Shown piece after piece: positions 53,060 to 62,401 of a stretch of 64,000 bases of DNA. The stretch is from an uncultured Ruminococcus sp. (GTDB lineage: Bacteria > Bacillota > Clostridia > Oscillospirales > Acutalibacteraceae). The DNA lies in assembly GCA_902800065.1 (NCBI GenBank), contig CADCDE010000008.1, forward strand, positions 1 through 64,000. The letters are read 5' to 3'. How positions within the stretch are numbered: position 1 is the stretch's first letter; every line of letters begins with the position of its first letter. The notes beneath the pieces are model-generated. The model was not told the DNA's origin. It ran no database searches and saw only the letters and a program-made list of their open reading frames with translations. The position numbers and the translations under genes are program-made.

Positions 53060-53649
53060 TCTATTATCCCCATTATTGCAGTTATGGACTTTACAGGTGT
53101 CATCAGATATGCAGAGTTGAGCGTGATACCAAGAGTTTCAAATGCACAAAGCCTTTCCAGAAGCGGCTTTTGAACCTCAAGTGAAACATCACCGTAACCT
53201 GGACTGAATCGGTTTGCACATTTTATACCTGTTTTCATAATATCAGAAGCATAATCACAAAAAGATTCTACTGCCGCCGATGATAGTCCGTCTGTTACAA
53301 AATGTTCAGCCTGTGAAATGACATTCAGCTTTTTCAAAAGCCTGTCAACTGCTATTCCCGTTGTCACCGCCATTACAAATGCCTCTCTGCACCCCTGCAA
53401 ATTCTTATATAAATTTCTGCTTTCTATCTCGGCAAAATCAAATTTACAGATATTTTCCTGTGACAAATCCACCTCTGTCCTTATATACGCACACTTATAT
53501 TCAACTGTCTCATTAAACCGCTTACGGCATTTTTCAAGCAACTCACTATTATAGCCTCTGTCAGTTTTCAGTCTCAATGCAAGCTCATTTTTATTTATCT
53601 CTATATTCTCAGCCTTCGCTGTTATTATGCTTATATCACTGTTTCTCAT
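53053..53649 (-). CDS. Methionine synthase activation-domain protein
   Basis: A 198-residue protein equivalent to the C-terminal activation domain of long MetH, which re-methylates oxidised cobalamin with S-adenosylmethionine. RFSPGYGDVSLEVQKPLLERL carries the SAM-binding R-x3-GY motif, and the tail SAYLMTPVKSITAIMGI matches the end of the domain. The ATG at 53649 follows GGTGG. It lies directly upstream of metH, so the two parts are made together as separate chains, as described for Thermotoga. Confidence 0.85.
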   Translation of the reverse strand: MRNSDISIITAKAENIEINKNELALRLKTDRGYNSELLEKCRKRFNETVEYKCAYIRTEVDLSQENICKFDFAEIESRNLYKNLQGCREAFVMAVTTGIAVDRLLKKLNVISQAEHFVTDGLSSAAVESFCDYASDIMKTGIKCANRFSPGYGDVSLEVQKPLLERLCAFETLGITLNSAYLMTPVKSITAIMGIIDN

Positions 53650-53706
53650 TATTACCACCATTTCTATTATATCACAAAAAAAACCCTCTTTCAACATAAA
53701 ATCAGA

Positions 53707-53745
53707 ATACCCGCACAGGATTTATAAAAATATCCTGTACGGGTA
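53707..53745 (-). terminator. Terminator of the amylase gene
   Basis: ATACCCGCACAGGAT pairs with ATCCTGTACGGGTA (one G-U), followed on the minus strand by TCTGATTTTATG. Confidence 0.65.
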
Positions 53746-53789
53746 CTCTAAATTCAGAAGGTAGTTATGAAAATGTTAGTTATACGCTA

Positions 53790-56700
53790 TTACTTTCCGG
53801 TAACCGTGAAGTATTTTACAGATGTAGCTTTTTTGCTGTCTGTAACAGTTACACGAATCTGATATGTGTCGGCTGTCGGTATTGCAACAGTTGTAGATGT
53901 TGAAGATGTATTTGAAATCGTTGTCCAGCCTGCTGAACCACCTACCAACATTCTCTCTACTTTATAAGTATAAGGAGATGTGCCATTTGCTGCAGCAAAT
54001 TTAACTGTAACCTTGCCGCCCTTTGTAACGCTTGTTGCACTTACTGTTGAATTGTTTGTCAAGTTTGAATTTACTGTTACAGTGAAATATTTCTTGACAA
54101 CTGTTCCTGTATTATCCTTAACCTTTACGCAAACATCCTTTGTTCCTGTGCCTGCGAACTTTATCGAAACAGAAGCATTTGTTGAGAAAGCCTGCTTTTC
54201 AGTCCATGTTGTAGCTGAAGAAGCCTTGTAATAAACAGCATATTTGTAAGGAGTTGTACCGCCTGTTGCTGCACCTTTTACAGTTATTGCATTGCCAAGT
54301 GCAACAGTTGTTGCGGAAACTGTTGAGGTATTTGCAAGAGCTGCATTGGTAACTTTTACTGTAAAGTACTTTTTCTCAACCGTTCCTGCACTGTCCTTAA
54401 CCTTTACGCATATATCCTTTGTGCCTGTTCCTGCAAACTTGATGGAAACAGAAGCTGTTGTAGAGAAGTCCTGCTTTGTTGTCCATGTTGTAGCTGAAGA
54501 AGCTTTGTAATAAACTGCATATTTGTAAGGAGTTGTACCGCCTGTTGCCGCACCTTTTACAGTTATGGTATTGCCAAGTGTAACTGAGGTTGCAGAAACT
54601 GTTGAATTATTCACCAGAGCCGGTGCTGTAACCTTGAGTGTAAAGAATTTCTTTTCAACTGTGCCTGCACTGTCCTGAACCTTTACGCAGACATCATATG
54701 TTGTTGCACTTGCAGGCTTAATTGAAGCTGTTTTTGAAGTGCTGAAATTCTGTGCTGTTGTCCATGAAGAACTGCTTGTTTTCTTATAAAGCATTGCATA
54801 GGTGTATGAACCTGTACCGCCTGATGCTGCACCTGTCAACGTAACAGTATTACCAAGATTTATTTCTGTTGCGGAAATTTTTGAATTGTTTGTCAGAGCA
54901 TCTGCCTTTACAGTTACTGTAAAATATTTCTTGGTAACTGTTCCTGCACTATCCTTTACTTTTACACATACATTTTTTGTGCCTGTACCTGCGAACTTGA
55001 TGGAAACAGAAGTTGTTGAAGCGAAATCCTGCTGTGTACTCCATGTTGAAGATGTAGAAGCCTTGTAATAAACTGCGTATTTATACGGAGAAACACCGCC
55101 TGATGCTGCACCCTTTACAGTTACTGTATTTCCAAGTGTTACAGAAGTTGCTGATATTGTAGAATTATTAACGAGTGTAGGAGTCGGATCATCATCTTTC
55201 GTTACAGTGACAGTTGCTTTTGCTGTTTTACCGTTTGATGTAGTTACAGTTATTGTTGCTGTACCCTTTGCAACACCTGTTACAACACCGTTTGAAACTG
55301 TTGCAACACTTGTATTGCTTGATGTCCATGTAACAGCCTTATTAGTTGCATTTGACGGTGAAACCGTTGCTGAAAGTGTAGTTGTTGCACCGACTTTTAC
55401 ACTTGCTGATGCCGGGCTTACGCTTACAGATGTTACTTCAACGTCCTGTTGAGGTTCAACAATTTTCTGGAAGCCGTTTGATGTATAAAGACCTTTGTTC
55501 TTGAATTCAAATCCGGGCTGCTGTGAACCTGGTGCCTGATTGCTGCCGTCATTGAAGATAACTTTGACATTAGTGAGGTCTGTCGTAAATTCATAAGCAT
55601 ATATGCCATCGCCTACTTCTTTCATAGGTTTGCCCGGCCATGTACCTGTTATCTGTGTTTCGCTTGCACCGCCATAGATATATGCGTTTATGGTCGAACC
55701 CCAGCCCGAAGGCTTTTCAAAATATACACCGTTGTCGATGTATGTCATCTTTTTTCCTTCAACTGTAACTGTTGCTGTTGCAGTCTTGCCATTAGATGTC
55801 TTTGCTGTAATTGTAGCTGTACCCTCTGCAACTGCTGTTACTGTACCGTTTGAAACAGTTGCAACTCCTGTATTGCTTGATGTCCATGTAACTGTCTTAT
55901 CCGTTGCATTGGACGGTGTAACCGTTGCTGTAAGTGTATCCGTACCGCCTGCTGTAAGAGTAAGGCTTGACGGAGAAACTGTAATTCCCGTTGCATCTAC
56001 AATATCGGGGTTCTTTATAACGCTTACTTTTACTGTCGCTGTCTTGCCGTTATTTGAAGTAGCCGTGATAGTTGCTGTACCTATTGATACGCCCTTTATA
56101 ACACCGCCTGATACTGTTGCAACGCTTTCATCACTTGATGTCCATTTGATAGTCTTATTTGTAGCGTCTGAAGGAGAAACCGTAGCTGTTACAGTTGCTG
56201 TTGTAGCCTGAGGTATAGAAACGCTTGTTTTGTCCAATTTAACGCTTGTAACGTCAACTGTAGGACCTTCAACAATCGTAACAGGTTGGATAAGCTCTGC
56301 AGCACCGCCGTCATTAAGATATGTGCCGTTTGTAATTACACGTCCCGGAGCAGGAGTTTTAGCTGTATTGAGTACATATACCTTCATGTTGCCCTGACCT
56401 GAAACGTTTGCTGTAAGAGTACCACCGGATACTGTCTGTGTATCGCCTGTTACTGCGTCAACATATGTACCGTTGGGGATTCCTGAGAATGTAGCACCGC
56501 TTGATATTGCAACACATACAAAGCTGTCTGTTGAGCTGTCTGTATATCTTCTCTTGAAAGCGATACCGCCGTTGCTTGAACAGCCTTCTACTGAATACTG
56601 ACCTTTACGGAGTGCAGGGATAGCCTGACGGATTCTGTTAAGTCTCATGATATGCTGTGAAAGAGGGGATTTAAGCGTTTCAGCAACCTGACCTGAAAGA

Positions 56701-58259
56701 TTTCCGTATACAGTAAAGTCATTTGTACCGACTGTACCCTCAATGTTATCACCGTAGTATGCACGACCTGTATTTGCCAAGGGCTGATTCGGTCCTACGT
56801 CTATAGGCTTGCCTGCCTGGAATTCTATTTCAGAGCCGTAGAATACACAAGGAATACCACGGAACGTAAACATCAGTGAAAGGTTCTCTGCCCATGTATT
56901 TGTACCGAAATTCGGGCGGATAGTCTGCATAACGTCAGGTGCATAGTCATGTGAATCGACATATACAACATTCCATGTCGGATCATTGAAATACTGGTCC
57001 TGACCTAAAGCTGTACCAAACGCATGACCTGCACTTTCAAATGTCCAGTGCATCTGGAAGTCGATTGCATCAAGTCCGGAACGCTTTGAATAATCGGGTG
57101 TATGGTAATCATTGCCATTCAAAAATCCATTGTTGCTGGTCGGCTGAATACTTGTATCATTGTATTTAGCGTGATGAGCTTCAACAAGTGCTTCATTGCT
57201 TGCCAAATCGGTACTCCACTTGCCTGTCCATTCAGCGTCATCTGCCCATGTATAGAAACAAGTTGAAATCGGAGGACAGCCACGATACCATACCTCAGCA
57301 CCCTTGGTACATATTTCACCGAACATATAGAATTTATCGTTTCCTGTTTTCTTGGCTTCTTCCATGAGCTGCGGAACAAAAGTGGAATTAAGGGTAAGTC
57401 TTGATATATGCTTTACTGTATCAACACGGAATGCGTCAACGCCCATGTCGATATACTTTTTGTAACAATCAATAAGATAATTGTAGACTTTCGGGTTTTC
57501 TGTTTCAAGGTCGAGACAGTCATCAGCGATAGTTTTGTTCTGAGCTGCATATTCGTCCCAGTCACCACCGCCGCAATAGCCATTATGATGATATATATTT
57601 TCCGTATCGGTATACTGACCGCCCGGACCGTATTTACCGTTCATAACAACAGAATTTCTCTCCGTAAACACATCACTTTCAAGCTTGAGGAGATTTCTTT
57701 CACCCCAGTTACAGGTATGATTGAATACAACGTCCTGTATGACCTTCATGCCCTTTTGGTGACAAGCATCAATAAGTGTCTGATAGGTAACACCGTTTGA
57801 TTCATATCTTTTATCAACGGCACTGAAATCATAAGCATGATATCCGTGATAGTCATAGCCAGAATCATTCTCTACAACAGGAGTTATCCATATAGCTGTA
57901 AAGCCGAGTGCCTTGATATAATCCAGCTTGTCGATAAGTCCCTTGAAATCTCCTCTCCATGAGGGATCGTTTTCAGGGTTCTGTGCTTTCTTATCTTCAC
58001 TTTTTCTTGCATTGTTACTTGAATCACCGTCATAAAATCTTGTTGTGATAAGGAAATAAATAGATTCATCACGGAAATCTGTACGGGAATTTGCAAAAAT
58101 AACTCCACGGTCTTCGTTGGAAAGCACTGATGCCGCATTTACCTTTGTTGTCAGAACATCAGGCATTGCAGCAAAACCAGCTGCAGCTGTCAAAGCTGCA
58201 AGCGACCATGCTGTTGCTCTTTTAGCGATTCTTTTAAAATTTGAAGAAAAAACGCTCAT
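53790..58259 (-). CDS. Secreted multidomain GH13 alpha-amylase
   Basis: A 1489-residue extracellular enzyme. In order: signal peptide (1-42, ending near KVNAA), GH13 barrel and C-domain (about 55-635) with nucleophile aspartate 280 (DAFRVDTVKH), acid/base glutamate 315 (FGEICTKG) and aspartate 438 (YVDSHDYAPD); two bacterial Ig-like Big_2 domains (667-748, 752-833); a starch-binding module resembling CBM26 (838-930, aromatic residues 853, 860, 874); a third Big_2 (941-1020); and five repeats of about 91 residues (1028-1488). No dockerin, sortase signal or SLH domain is seen, so it is probably released or held by the repeats. I choose ATG 58259, ten bases behind GAAAGGATGA; the frame runs 37 codons further upstream, across the promoter. 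Confidence 0.93.
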   Translation of the reverse strand: MSVFSSNFKRIAKRATAWSLAALTAAAGFAAMPDVLTTKVNAASVLSNEDRGVIFANSRTDFRDESIYFLITTRFYDGDSSNNARKSEDKKAQNPENDPSWRGDFKGLIDKLDYIKALGFTAIWITPVVENDSGYDYHGYHAYDFSAVDKRYESNGVTYQTLIDACHQKGMKVIQDVVFNHTCNWGERNLLKLESDVFTERNSVVMNGKYGPGGQYTDTENIYHHNGYCGGGDWDEYAAQNKTIADDCLDLETENPKVYNYLIDCYKKYIDMGVDAFRVDTVKHISRLTLNSTFVPQLMEEAKKTGNDKFYMFGEICTKGAEVWYRGCPPISTCFYTWADDAEWTGKWSTDLASNEALVEAHHAKYNDTSIQPTSNNGFLNGNDYHTPDYSKRSGLDAIDFQMHWTFESAGHAFGTALGQDQYFNDPTWNVVYVDSHDYAPDVMQTIRPNFGTNTWAENLSLMFTFRGIPCVFYGSEIEFQAGKPIDVGPNQPLANTGRAYYGDNIEGTVGTNDFTVYGNLSGQVAETLKSPLSQHIMRLNRIRQAIPALRKGQYSVEGCSSNGGIAFKRRYTDSSTDSFVCVAISSGATFSGIPNGTYVDAVTGDTQTVSGGTLTANVSGQGNMKVYVLNTAKTPAPGRVITNGTYLNDGGAAELIQPVTIVEGPTVDVTSVKLDKTSVSIPQATTATVTATVSPSDATNKTIKWTSSDESVATVSGGVIKGVSIGTATITATSNNGKTATVKVSVIKNPDIVDATGITVSPSSLTLTAGGTDTLTATVTPSNATDKTVTWTSSNTGVATVSNGTVTAVAEGTATITAKTSNGKTATATVTVEGKKMTYIDNGVYFEKPSGWGSTINAYIYGGASETQITGTWPGKPMKEVGDGIYAYEFTTDLTNVKVIFNDGSNQAPGSQQPGFEFKNKGLYTSNGFQKIVEPQQDVEVTSVSVSPASASVKVGATTTLSATVSPSNATNKAVTWTSSNTSVATVSNGVVTGVAKGTATITVTTSNGKTAKATVTVTKDDDPTPTLVNNSTISATSVTLGNTVTVKGAASGGVSPYKYAVYYKASTSSTWSTQQDFASTTSVSIKFAGTGTKNVCVKVKDSAGTVTKKYFTVTVKADALTNNSKISATEINLGNTVTLTGAASGGTGSYTYAMLYKKTSSSSWTTAQNFSTSKTASIKPASATTYDVCVKVQDSAGTVEKKFFTLKVTAPALVNNSTVSATSVTLGNTITVKGAATGGTTPYKYAVYYKASSATTWTTKQDFSTTASVSIKFAGTGTKDICVKVKDSAGTVEKKYFTVKVTNAALANTSTVSATTVALGNAITVKGAATGGTTPYKYAVYYKASSATTWTEKQAFSTNASVSIKFAGTGTKDVCVKVKDNTGTVVKKYFTVTVNSNLTNNSTVSATSVTKGGKVTVKFAAANGTSPYTYKVERMLVGGSAGWTTISNTSSTSTTVAIPTADTYQIRVTVTDSKKATSVKYFTVTGK
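53793..55178 (-). repeat. Five tandem coding repeats in the amylase gene
   Basis: Units of about 91 codons, each opening NNST-ISATSV-LGN and closing KVKDSAGTV-KKYFTV. Units 3 and 4 are almost identical in protein, unit 5 most diverged. Fibronectin- or Ig-like beta domains are likely. Confidence 0.85.
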
Positions 58260-58531
58260 TAGCTCGATCATCCTTTCAAAAATAATTTTTGTGTCAATAA
58301 AGAGTTCAGTTTTCTGTTGATACCATTTTATAACATAAACAAAATTTTGTAAAGCTGTCATTTTGTTCATAATTTGATAACATTTTATTCAAAGTTATGT
58401 CATCTTGTTGTTTTTTAACAAAATTCCAATAATCATTTCTGACAATTTAACGAATTTTTTTACTTAAATTATATAAAATCAATAAATCTAATATAAAAAA
58501 ATCATGCACTCCTACAATCTTTTTATTCATA
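58260..58531 (-). other. Upstream region of the amylase gene
   Basis: AT-rich, no gene. It holds the promoter at 58325-58353; no convincing CcpA (cre) site was found by eye. Confidence 0.4.
58325..58353 (-). promoter_or_regulatory. Promoter of the amylase gene
   Basis: Minus-strand TTTACA and TAAAAT at 17-nt spacing, about 65 nt before the chosen ATG. Confidence 0.65.
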
Positions 58532-58575
58532 AAAACAGATTCCTCTCATATAAGTTTATGAGAGGAATCTGTTTT
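58532..58575. terminator. Strong terminator of the DUF4317 gene
   Basis: Perfect 18-bp stem (58532-58549 with 58558-58575) and 8-nt loop, with T-rich tails on both strands. Confidence 0.9.
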
Positions 58576-58619
58576 CTTTGTAACAATATAGTCAATATTT
58601 ATAAATATTAATATTATTT

Positions 58620-59750
58620 TTATATTATATTTATTTTTACTCCGTTGACTTCCACACCTTCTTCTGCACGGACTATAACATATTTTACCCCGTCAATTAC
58701 CTTTGTATCTAAAAGGTAACTCTTATCAGGCTTCACCTTTATCGTAACATCGGGTGTCTTTACTTCAAAATTATTCTCGTCAATTATATTCTGAGGATTA
58801 AAAGATGACTTTTCTCCAAAGCTGTTGTCATAATTTTCATCAAATTTAGAGATATTCTCCTCCGATACCCCGCACTTTGTCAGAATATTTTTTATTTCCG
58901 TCTTGCCTACCGACAATTCCTCCTGCTGATTAGTATTTTTATGCTCGGCTATCATCTCGGTTATCTGACCGTGTACGTTCTGCATCAAATCATAATCACA
59001 CTCATCACCTACAGTCTCCGCTATAAGACTCTGAAATGTCTCCTTCTGTTCGACAGCAGGCATGAATACATCTGTATTGAAAAGAGAATCTGTTACGGTC
59101 TGATAATTTTCACTTGCACTCTTTGTATAATAAAGTGCATTGTATATATTCGTACTCCTGTCATCAAATGACGGAAACATAAATCCGATTTCAGGAGCAC
59201 ATATACTGTTATCTGCACCTATACTCTTGAAATTTTCATCTCCGTTTGAAAATCCAAGCTGTGTTCTTGTCAGCTTTATCGGACATACACTGCAAAGGAT
59301 ATATCTGAATACCTCCGTTGAATCATCTTCAAAGCTCTCGTCATTCTTTGAAATATTCGGCAAATCGTATTTATCACATACCAAAAGTATCAAATAACTT
59401 TCATCGGTCGGATATGAATTCACTATCTTTTCATACAATTCCTTTACCGCATCTTCATCTGACAGCTCAGAATCCCTCAGTTTCATAAGTAATTTATGCT
59501 CGTCACTCGTTTCCACCTGTTCAGTCCTGAATGCTATGTCATGCAGATTTCTTCCTATCCTTCCCGAAAGAGTCTTCTTCAGCATACTGAACAGCATTTC
59601 ATTTGTTTCAAGCGGGATAAGTCCCACCGTCTGCGTAAATACATTCTGTATCTCTTTATTTGCACTGACATAACAGCCGTATATCTTCGTGACATTATTC
59701 CTGTCATGCTTCATTCTTTTCCTTATTTCCGCAATTTCCTTTTCTGTCAT
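58620..59750 (-). CDS. DUF4317 domain protein
   Basis: A 376-residue soluble protein that matches the DUF4317 family by its opening KEIAEIRKRMKHDRNNVTKIYGCYV and the YILCSVCPIKLTR and APEIGFMFPSFDDRSTNIYNALYY segments. Function unknown. ATG 59750 follows GAGGTG at nine bases; a GTG four codons earlier is part of that ribosome site. Single-gene unit between the hinT terminator and its own strong hairpin. Confidence 0.8.
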   Translation of the reverse strand: MTEKEIAEIRKRMKHDRNNVTKIYGCYVSANKEIQNVFTQTVGLIPLETNEMLFSMLKKTLSGRIGRNLHDIAFRTEQVETSDEHKLLMKLRDSELSDEDAVKELYEKIVNSYPTDESYLILLVCDKYDLPNISKNDESFEDDSTEVFRYILCSVCPIKLTRTQLGFSNGDENFKSIGADNSICAPEIGFMFPSFDDRSTNIYNALYYTKSASENYQTVTDSLFNTDVFMPAVEQKETFQSLIAETVGDECDYDLMQNVHGQITEMIAEHKNTNQQEELSVGKTEIKNILTKCGVSEENISKFDENYDNSFGEKSSFNPQNIIDENNFEVKTPDVTIKVKPDKSYLLDTKVIDGVKYVIVRAEEGVEVNGVKINII

Positions 59751-59796
59751 TTTAAAATACACCTCATATCAAAAAATTTCCATTCAACAGCAAAAA

Positions 59797-59830
59797 CAGC
59801 CGCCGTTACACATCACTGCAAAAGCGGCTG
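59797..59830 (-). terminator. Terminator of the tlyA-hinT run
   Basis: CAGCCGC/GCGGCTG stem (59797-59803 with 59824-59830) followed on the minus strand by five T. Confidence 0.65.
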
Positions 59831-59844
59831 CCGCATTATTTTTT

Positions 59845-59874
59845 CAAAAGATTCCTCGCTTCGCTCGGAATGAC
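59845..59874. repeat. Half copy of the TGTCATTC core repeat
   Basis: AAAGATTCCTCGC ... GCTCGGAATGACA matches one arm of the core repeat family; the other arm is absent. Confidence 0.6.
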
Positions 59875-59885
59875 AGGCTTATTAA

Positions 59886-60227
59886 TCAGCACATCTCAAC
59901 CTTGAGCTTTGTACCGCCCAAAAGATGAAAATGAAGATGAAATACTGTCTGACCTGCATTTGCTCCGCAATTCGTTACAACTCTGTATCCCTCGTCAGCT
60001 ATGCCAAGCTCCTTTGCCAGCTTCGCCGCAACCTCATATATATGCGAAATAACTGCACTGTTTTCAGCCGTGACCTCATTCACCGAAGCAATATGAGTTT
60101 TCGGCACTATCAGTACATGAACAGGTGCCATCGGTGCAATGTCATAAAACGCATACACACTGTCATCTTCATACACTTTCTTTGAGGGTATCTCTCCATT
60201 GATAATCTTACAAAACAAACAATCCAT
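59886..60227 (-). CDS. HIT family protein (HinT-type)
   Basis: A 113-residue purine-nucleoside phosphoramidase of the histidine triad superfamily. It begins CLFCKIINGEIPSKKVYEDD with a CxxC pair and ends with the triad HLHFHLLGG, whose middle histidine is catalytic. Length and the FCKI-GEIPS start fit the HinT branch. It follows recN by 15 bp and ends the operon started by tlyA. Confidence 0.93.
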   Translation of the reverse strand: MDCLFCKIINGEIPSKKVYEDDSVYAFYDIAPMAPVHVLIVPKTHIASVNEVTAENSAVISHIYEVAAKLAKELGIADEGYRVVTNCGANAGQTVFHLHFHLLGGTKLKVEMC

Positions 60228-60242
60228 TTTAAAAAACTCCTT

Positions 60243-61919
60243 TTATATATTATTATCTGCTGATTGCTTCAGCATTTCTTCAGCATAATCAAGCGTTGTC
60301 TGTGTTATCTCGACACCGCCTATTATTCTTGCAAGTTCATTCACCCTTCCCTCATGGTCAAGTAAATTTACACTTGTATAAGTTTTTCCGTCAGATACAT
60401 TTTTTTGTATCTTGAAATGACTGTCACCCAATGCCGCTATCTGTGCAAGATGCGTTACACACAATACCTGACGGCTTTTCGATACCTCTTTCAGCTTCAT
60501 TCCGACCTTTTGGGCGGCACTTCCGCTTATTCCAGTATCTACCTCATCAAATATCAATGTATCTATATCATCTTTATCCGCCAAAACATTCTTTATTGCA
60601 AGCATCATTCTCGACAGTTCACCACCTGACGCTATCTTTGCAACAGGCTTAGGCTCCTCACCGACATTCGTTGATATCAATATTTCTATATCATCACAGC
60701 CGAAATGATTCAACTCACACTTTTTCTGACTCACTACAAGCTCAACATTCGGCATATCAAGGAATGTCATTTCTTTTTTGACTCTATCGGAAAATTTCTC
60801 AGCCGTTTCCCTACGCTTTTTCGACAGTTCATCAGCCAATGCTTCAGCTTTCTGACGGGCTTTCCTACAGTCCCTCATAAGCTGTTCCCTGTTTTCCTCG
60901 TATTTTTCGAGATATTCCAGTTCCTTTCGGGCATTCTCCAGAAAATCAAGCATTTCTTCTATTGTCGCACCATACTTTCTGCCTAATCTCTGTATCAGGT
61001 CTATCCTGTCCTCTATCTCCTCTATATTGCCTACCTCTGCATCTGCATTTTCGGCAAGTCCCGAAATTTCCTCGAAACAGTCCTCCAATTCATACAATGC
61101 ACTTTGTATCCTTTTATACACCTGCTCGGAATCAGGTAATACATCTGTTATTTCCCCAACTGAATCACACGCTCTTTCAAGCTGCTGCAATGCACCGTCA
61201 CTTTCCTCGTTTCCATTCAGAAGCTCCCTTGCATCGTTCAATGCATTCGCTATCTTCTCTTTATTCTCTATTATATTCCTCTGTTCCCTTAATTCCTCGT
61301 ATTCCCCGACATACATATCAGCCTGCTCAAGTTCATTTACCTGATACTGCAATAAATCTATCCTGCGATTTCTCTCAGCCTCGTCAAACTCCGCTTTATC
61401 CAATTCAGACTGCAATTTCTTATACTCCCTGTATGCCTCTGAATATGCTTCAAGCTCCTTATCAAAATCTCCCAATTTATTTATATAAGTTATATGTAAT
61501 TCAGGTGACATAAGTTCATAGCTCTCATGCTGTCCATGAATATTTATAAGATACGTTCCTATTGCTTTCAATACACTTACCGTTGTCGGTCTTCCGTTGA
61601 TACGGCATTTTCCTTTGGAATTCGCCCCTATCTCTCTTTGGATAATAACAACTCCGTCATCAGTTTCAAAGCCGTATTCCTTCATGACCTCAACTGCCTT
61701 GTCGGAAATTTCATCAAACTCTGCACTTACAAATGCACTGTCTGAACCGTTCCTTATTAAATCCCTTGATGTCCTATTGCCAAGCACCGCATTTATCGAA
61801 TCTATAACAATAGACTTTCCCGCACCCGTTTCACCTGTCATCACATTCAGCCCATTGGTAAAATCTACGCTTGTTTTCTCGATAACTGCAATATTCTCTA
61901 TATACAAATTCTTTAACAT
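60243..61919 (-). CDS. recN: DNA repair protein RecN
   Basis: A 558-residue SMC-like ATPase that gathers DNA ends in double-strand-break repair. Walker A GETGAGKS lies near residue 30 after MLKNLYIENIAVIEK; long coiled coils fill about residues 150-350; the C-terminal head has signature ASGGELSRMMLAIK and Walker B TLIFDEVDTGISG. It follows argR, as in many Firmicutes (tlyA-nadK-argR-recN). Confidence 0.95.
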   Translation of the reverse strand: MLKNLYIENIAVIEKTSVDFTNGLNVMTGETGAGKSIVIDSINAVLGNRTSRDLIRNGSDSAFVSAEFDEISDKAVEVMKEYGFETDDGVVIIQREIGANSKGKCRINGRPTTVSVLKAIGTYLINIHGQHESYELMSPELHITYINKLGDFDKELEAYSEAYREYKKLQSELDKAEFDEAERNRRIDLLQYQVNELEQADMYVGEYEELREQRNIIENKEKIANALNDARELLNGNEESDGALQQLERACDSVGEITDVLPDSEQVYKRIQSALYELEDCFEEISGLAENADAEVGNIEEIEDRIDLIQRLGRKYGATIEEMLDFLENARKELEYLEKYEENREQLMRDCRKARQKAEALADELSKKRRETAEKFSDRVKKEMTFLDMPNVELVVSQKKCELNHFGCDDIEILISTNVGEEPKPVAKIASGGELSRMMLAIKNVLADKDDIDTLIFDEVDTGISGSAAQKVGMKLKEVSKSRQVLCVTHLAQIAALGDSHFKIQKNVSDGKTYTSVNLLDHEGRVNELARIIGGVEITQTTLDYAEEMLKQSADNNI

Positions 61920-61933
61920 ACAAATCCTCTTCT

Positions 61934-62401
61934 TTACGAAAATGAGCCTTTGTTCTCGGACATAAGCTGCTTCATATCAGATGCGAACTTCATTGCTATT
62001 GAATCCGTCCTTGTCGCTACAAATATAGTATCGTCACCTGCAATAGTCCCCAGAACTCCTGCACAGTTTTTGGAATCCAATGCCGCACATACTGCCTGTG
62101 CCATACCTGTCTTCGTCTTTATGACAACAAGTGTATGGGCATAATCTATGCCTGTTATCGCTGTCATAAACAAATATGCGTGGGATTCCTTATCATCCTC
62201 CGATACCGTTTCCGCTGCATATTTATATACACCGTTATTTCCGGGTATCTTTACAAGTCTCATTTCCTTTATATCCCTTGATACTGTTGCCTGCGTTACA
62301 TTAAAGCCAACCTCATTCAGCTTTTCCAAAAGCTCCGACTGAGTTTCGATATTATTTTCCTTTATCAGCTCAAGTATTTTTGTCTGCCTTTTTATCTTCA
62401 T
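61934..62401 (-). CDS. argR: Arginine repressor ArgR/AhrC
   Basis: A 155-residue regulator with an N-terminal winged helix (residues 1-70, including VTQATVSRDIKEMRLVKI) and a C-terminal hexamerisation and arginine-binding domain (GTIAGDDTIFVATRT). It represses arginine synthesis genes and activates catabolism when arginine is bound. Its ATG overlaps the nadK stop by four bases (ATGA), coupling translation. Location ahead of recN is conserved. Confidence 0.95.
   Translation of the reverse strand: MKIKRQTKILELIKENNIETQSELLEKLNEVGFNVTQATVSRDIKEMRLVKIPGNNGVYKYAAETVSEDDKESHAYLFMTAITGIDYAHTLVVIKTKTGMAQAVCAALDSKNCAGVLGTIAGDDTIFVATRTDSIAMKFASDMKQLMSENKGSFS

Noticed and set aside
53793..55178. Possible CRISPR-like or satellite array
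   Set aside because: The repeats are about 270 bp long, coding and in frame within the amylase; they are protein domains.
58260..58531. CcpA (cre) operator at the amylase promoter
   Set aside because: Expected by biology, but no sequence close enough to the consensus was found by eye.
60962..61513. 183-codon frame on the plus strand
   Set aside because: Shadow of the RecN coiled-coil region; the histidine/proline/leucine-rich product is an artefact of antisense reading.
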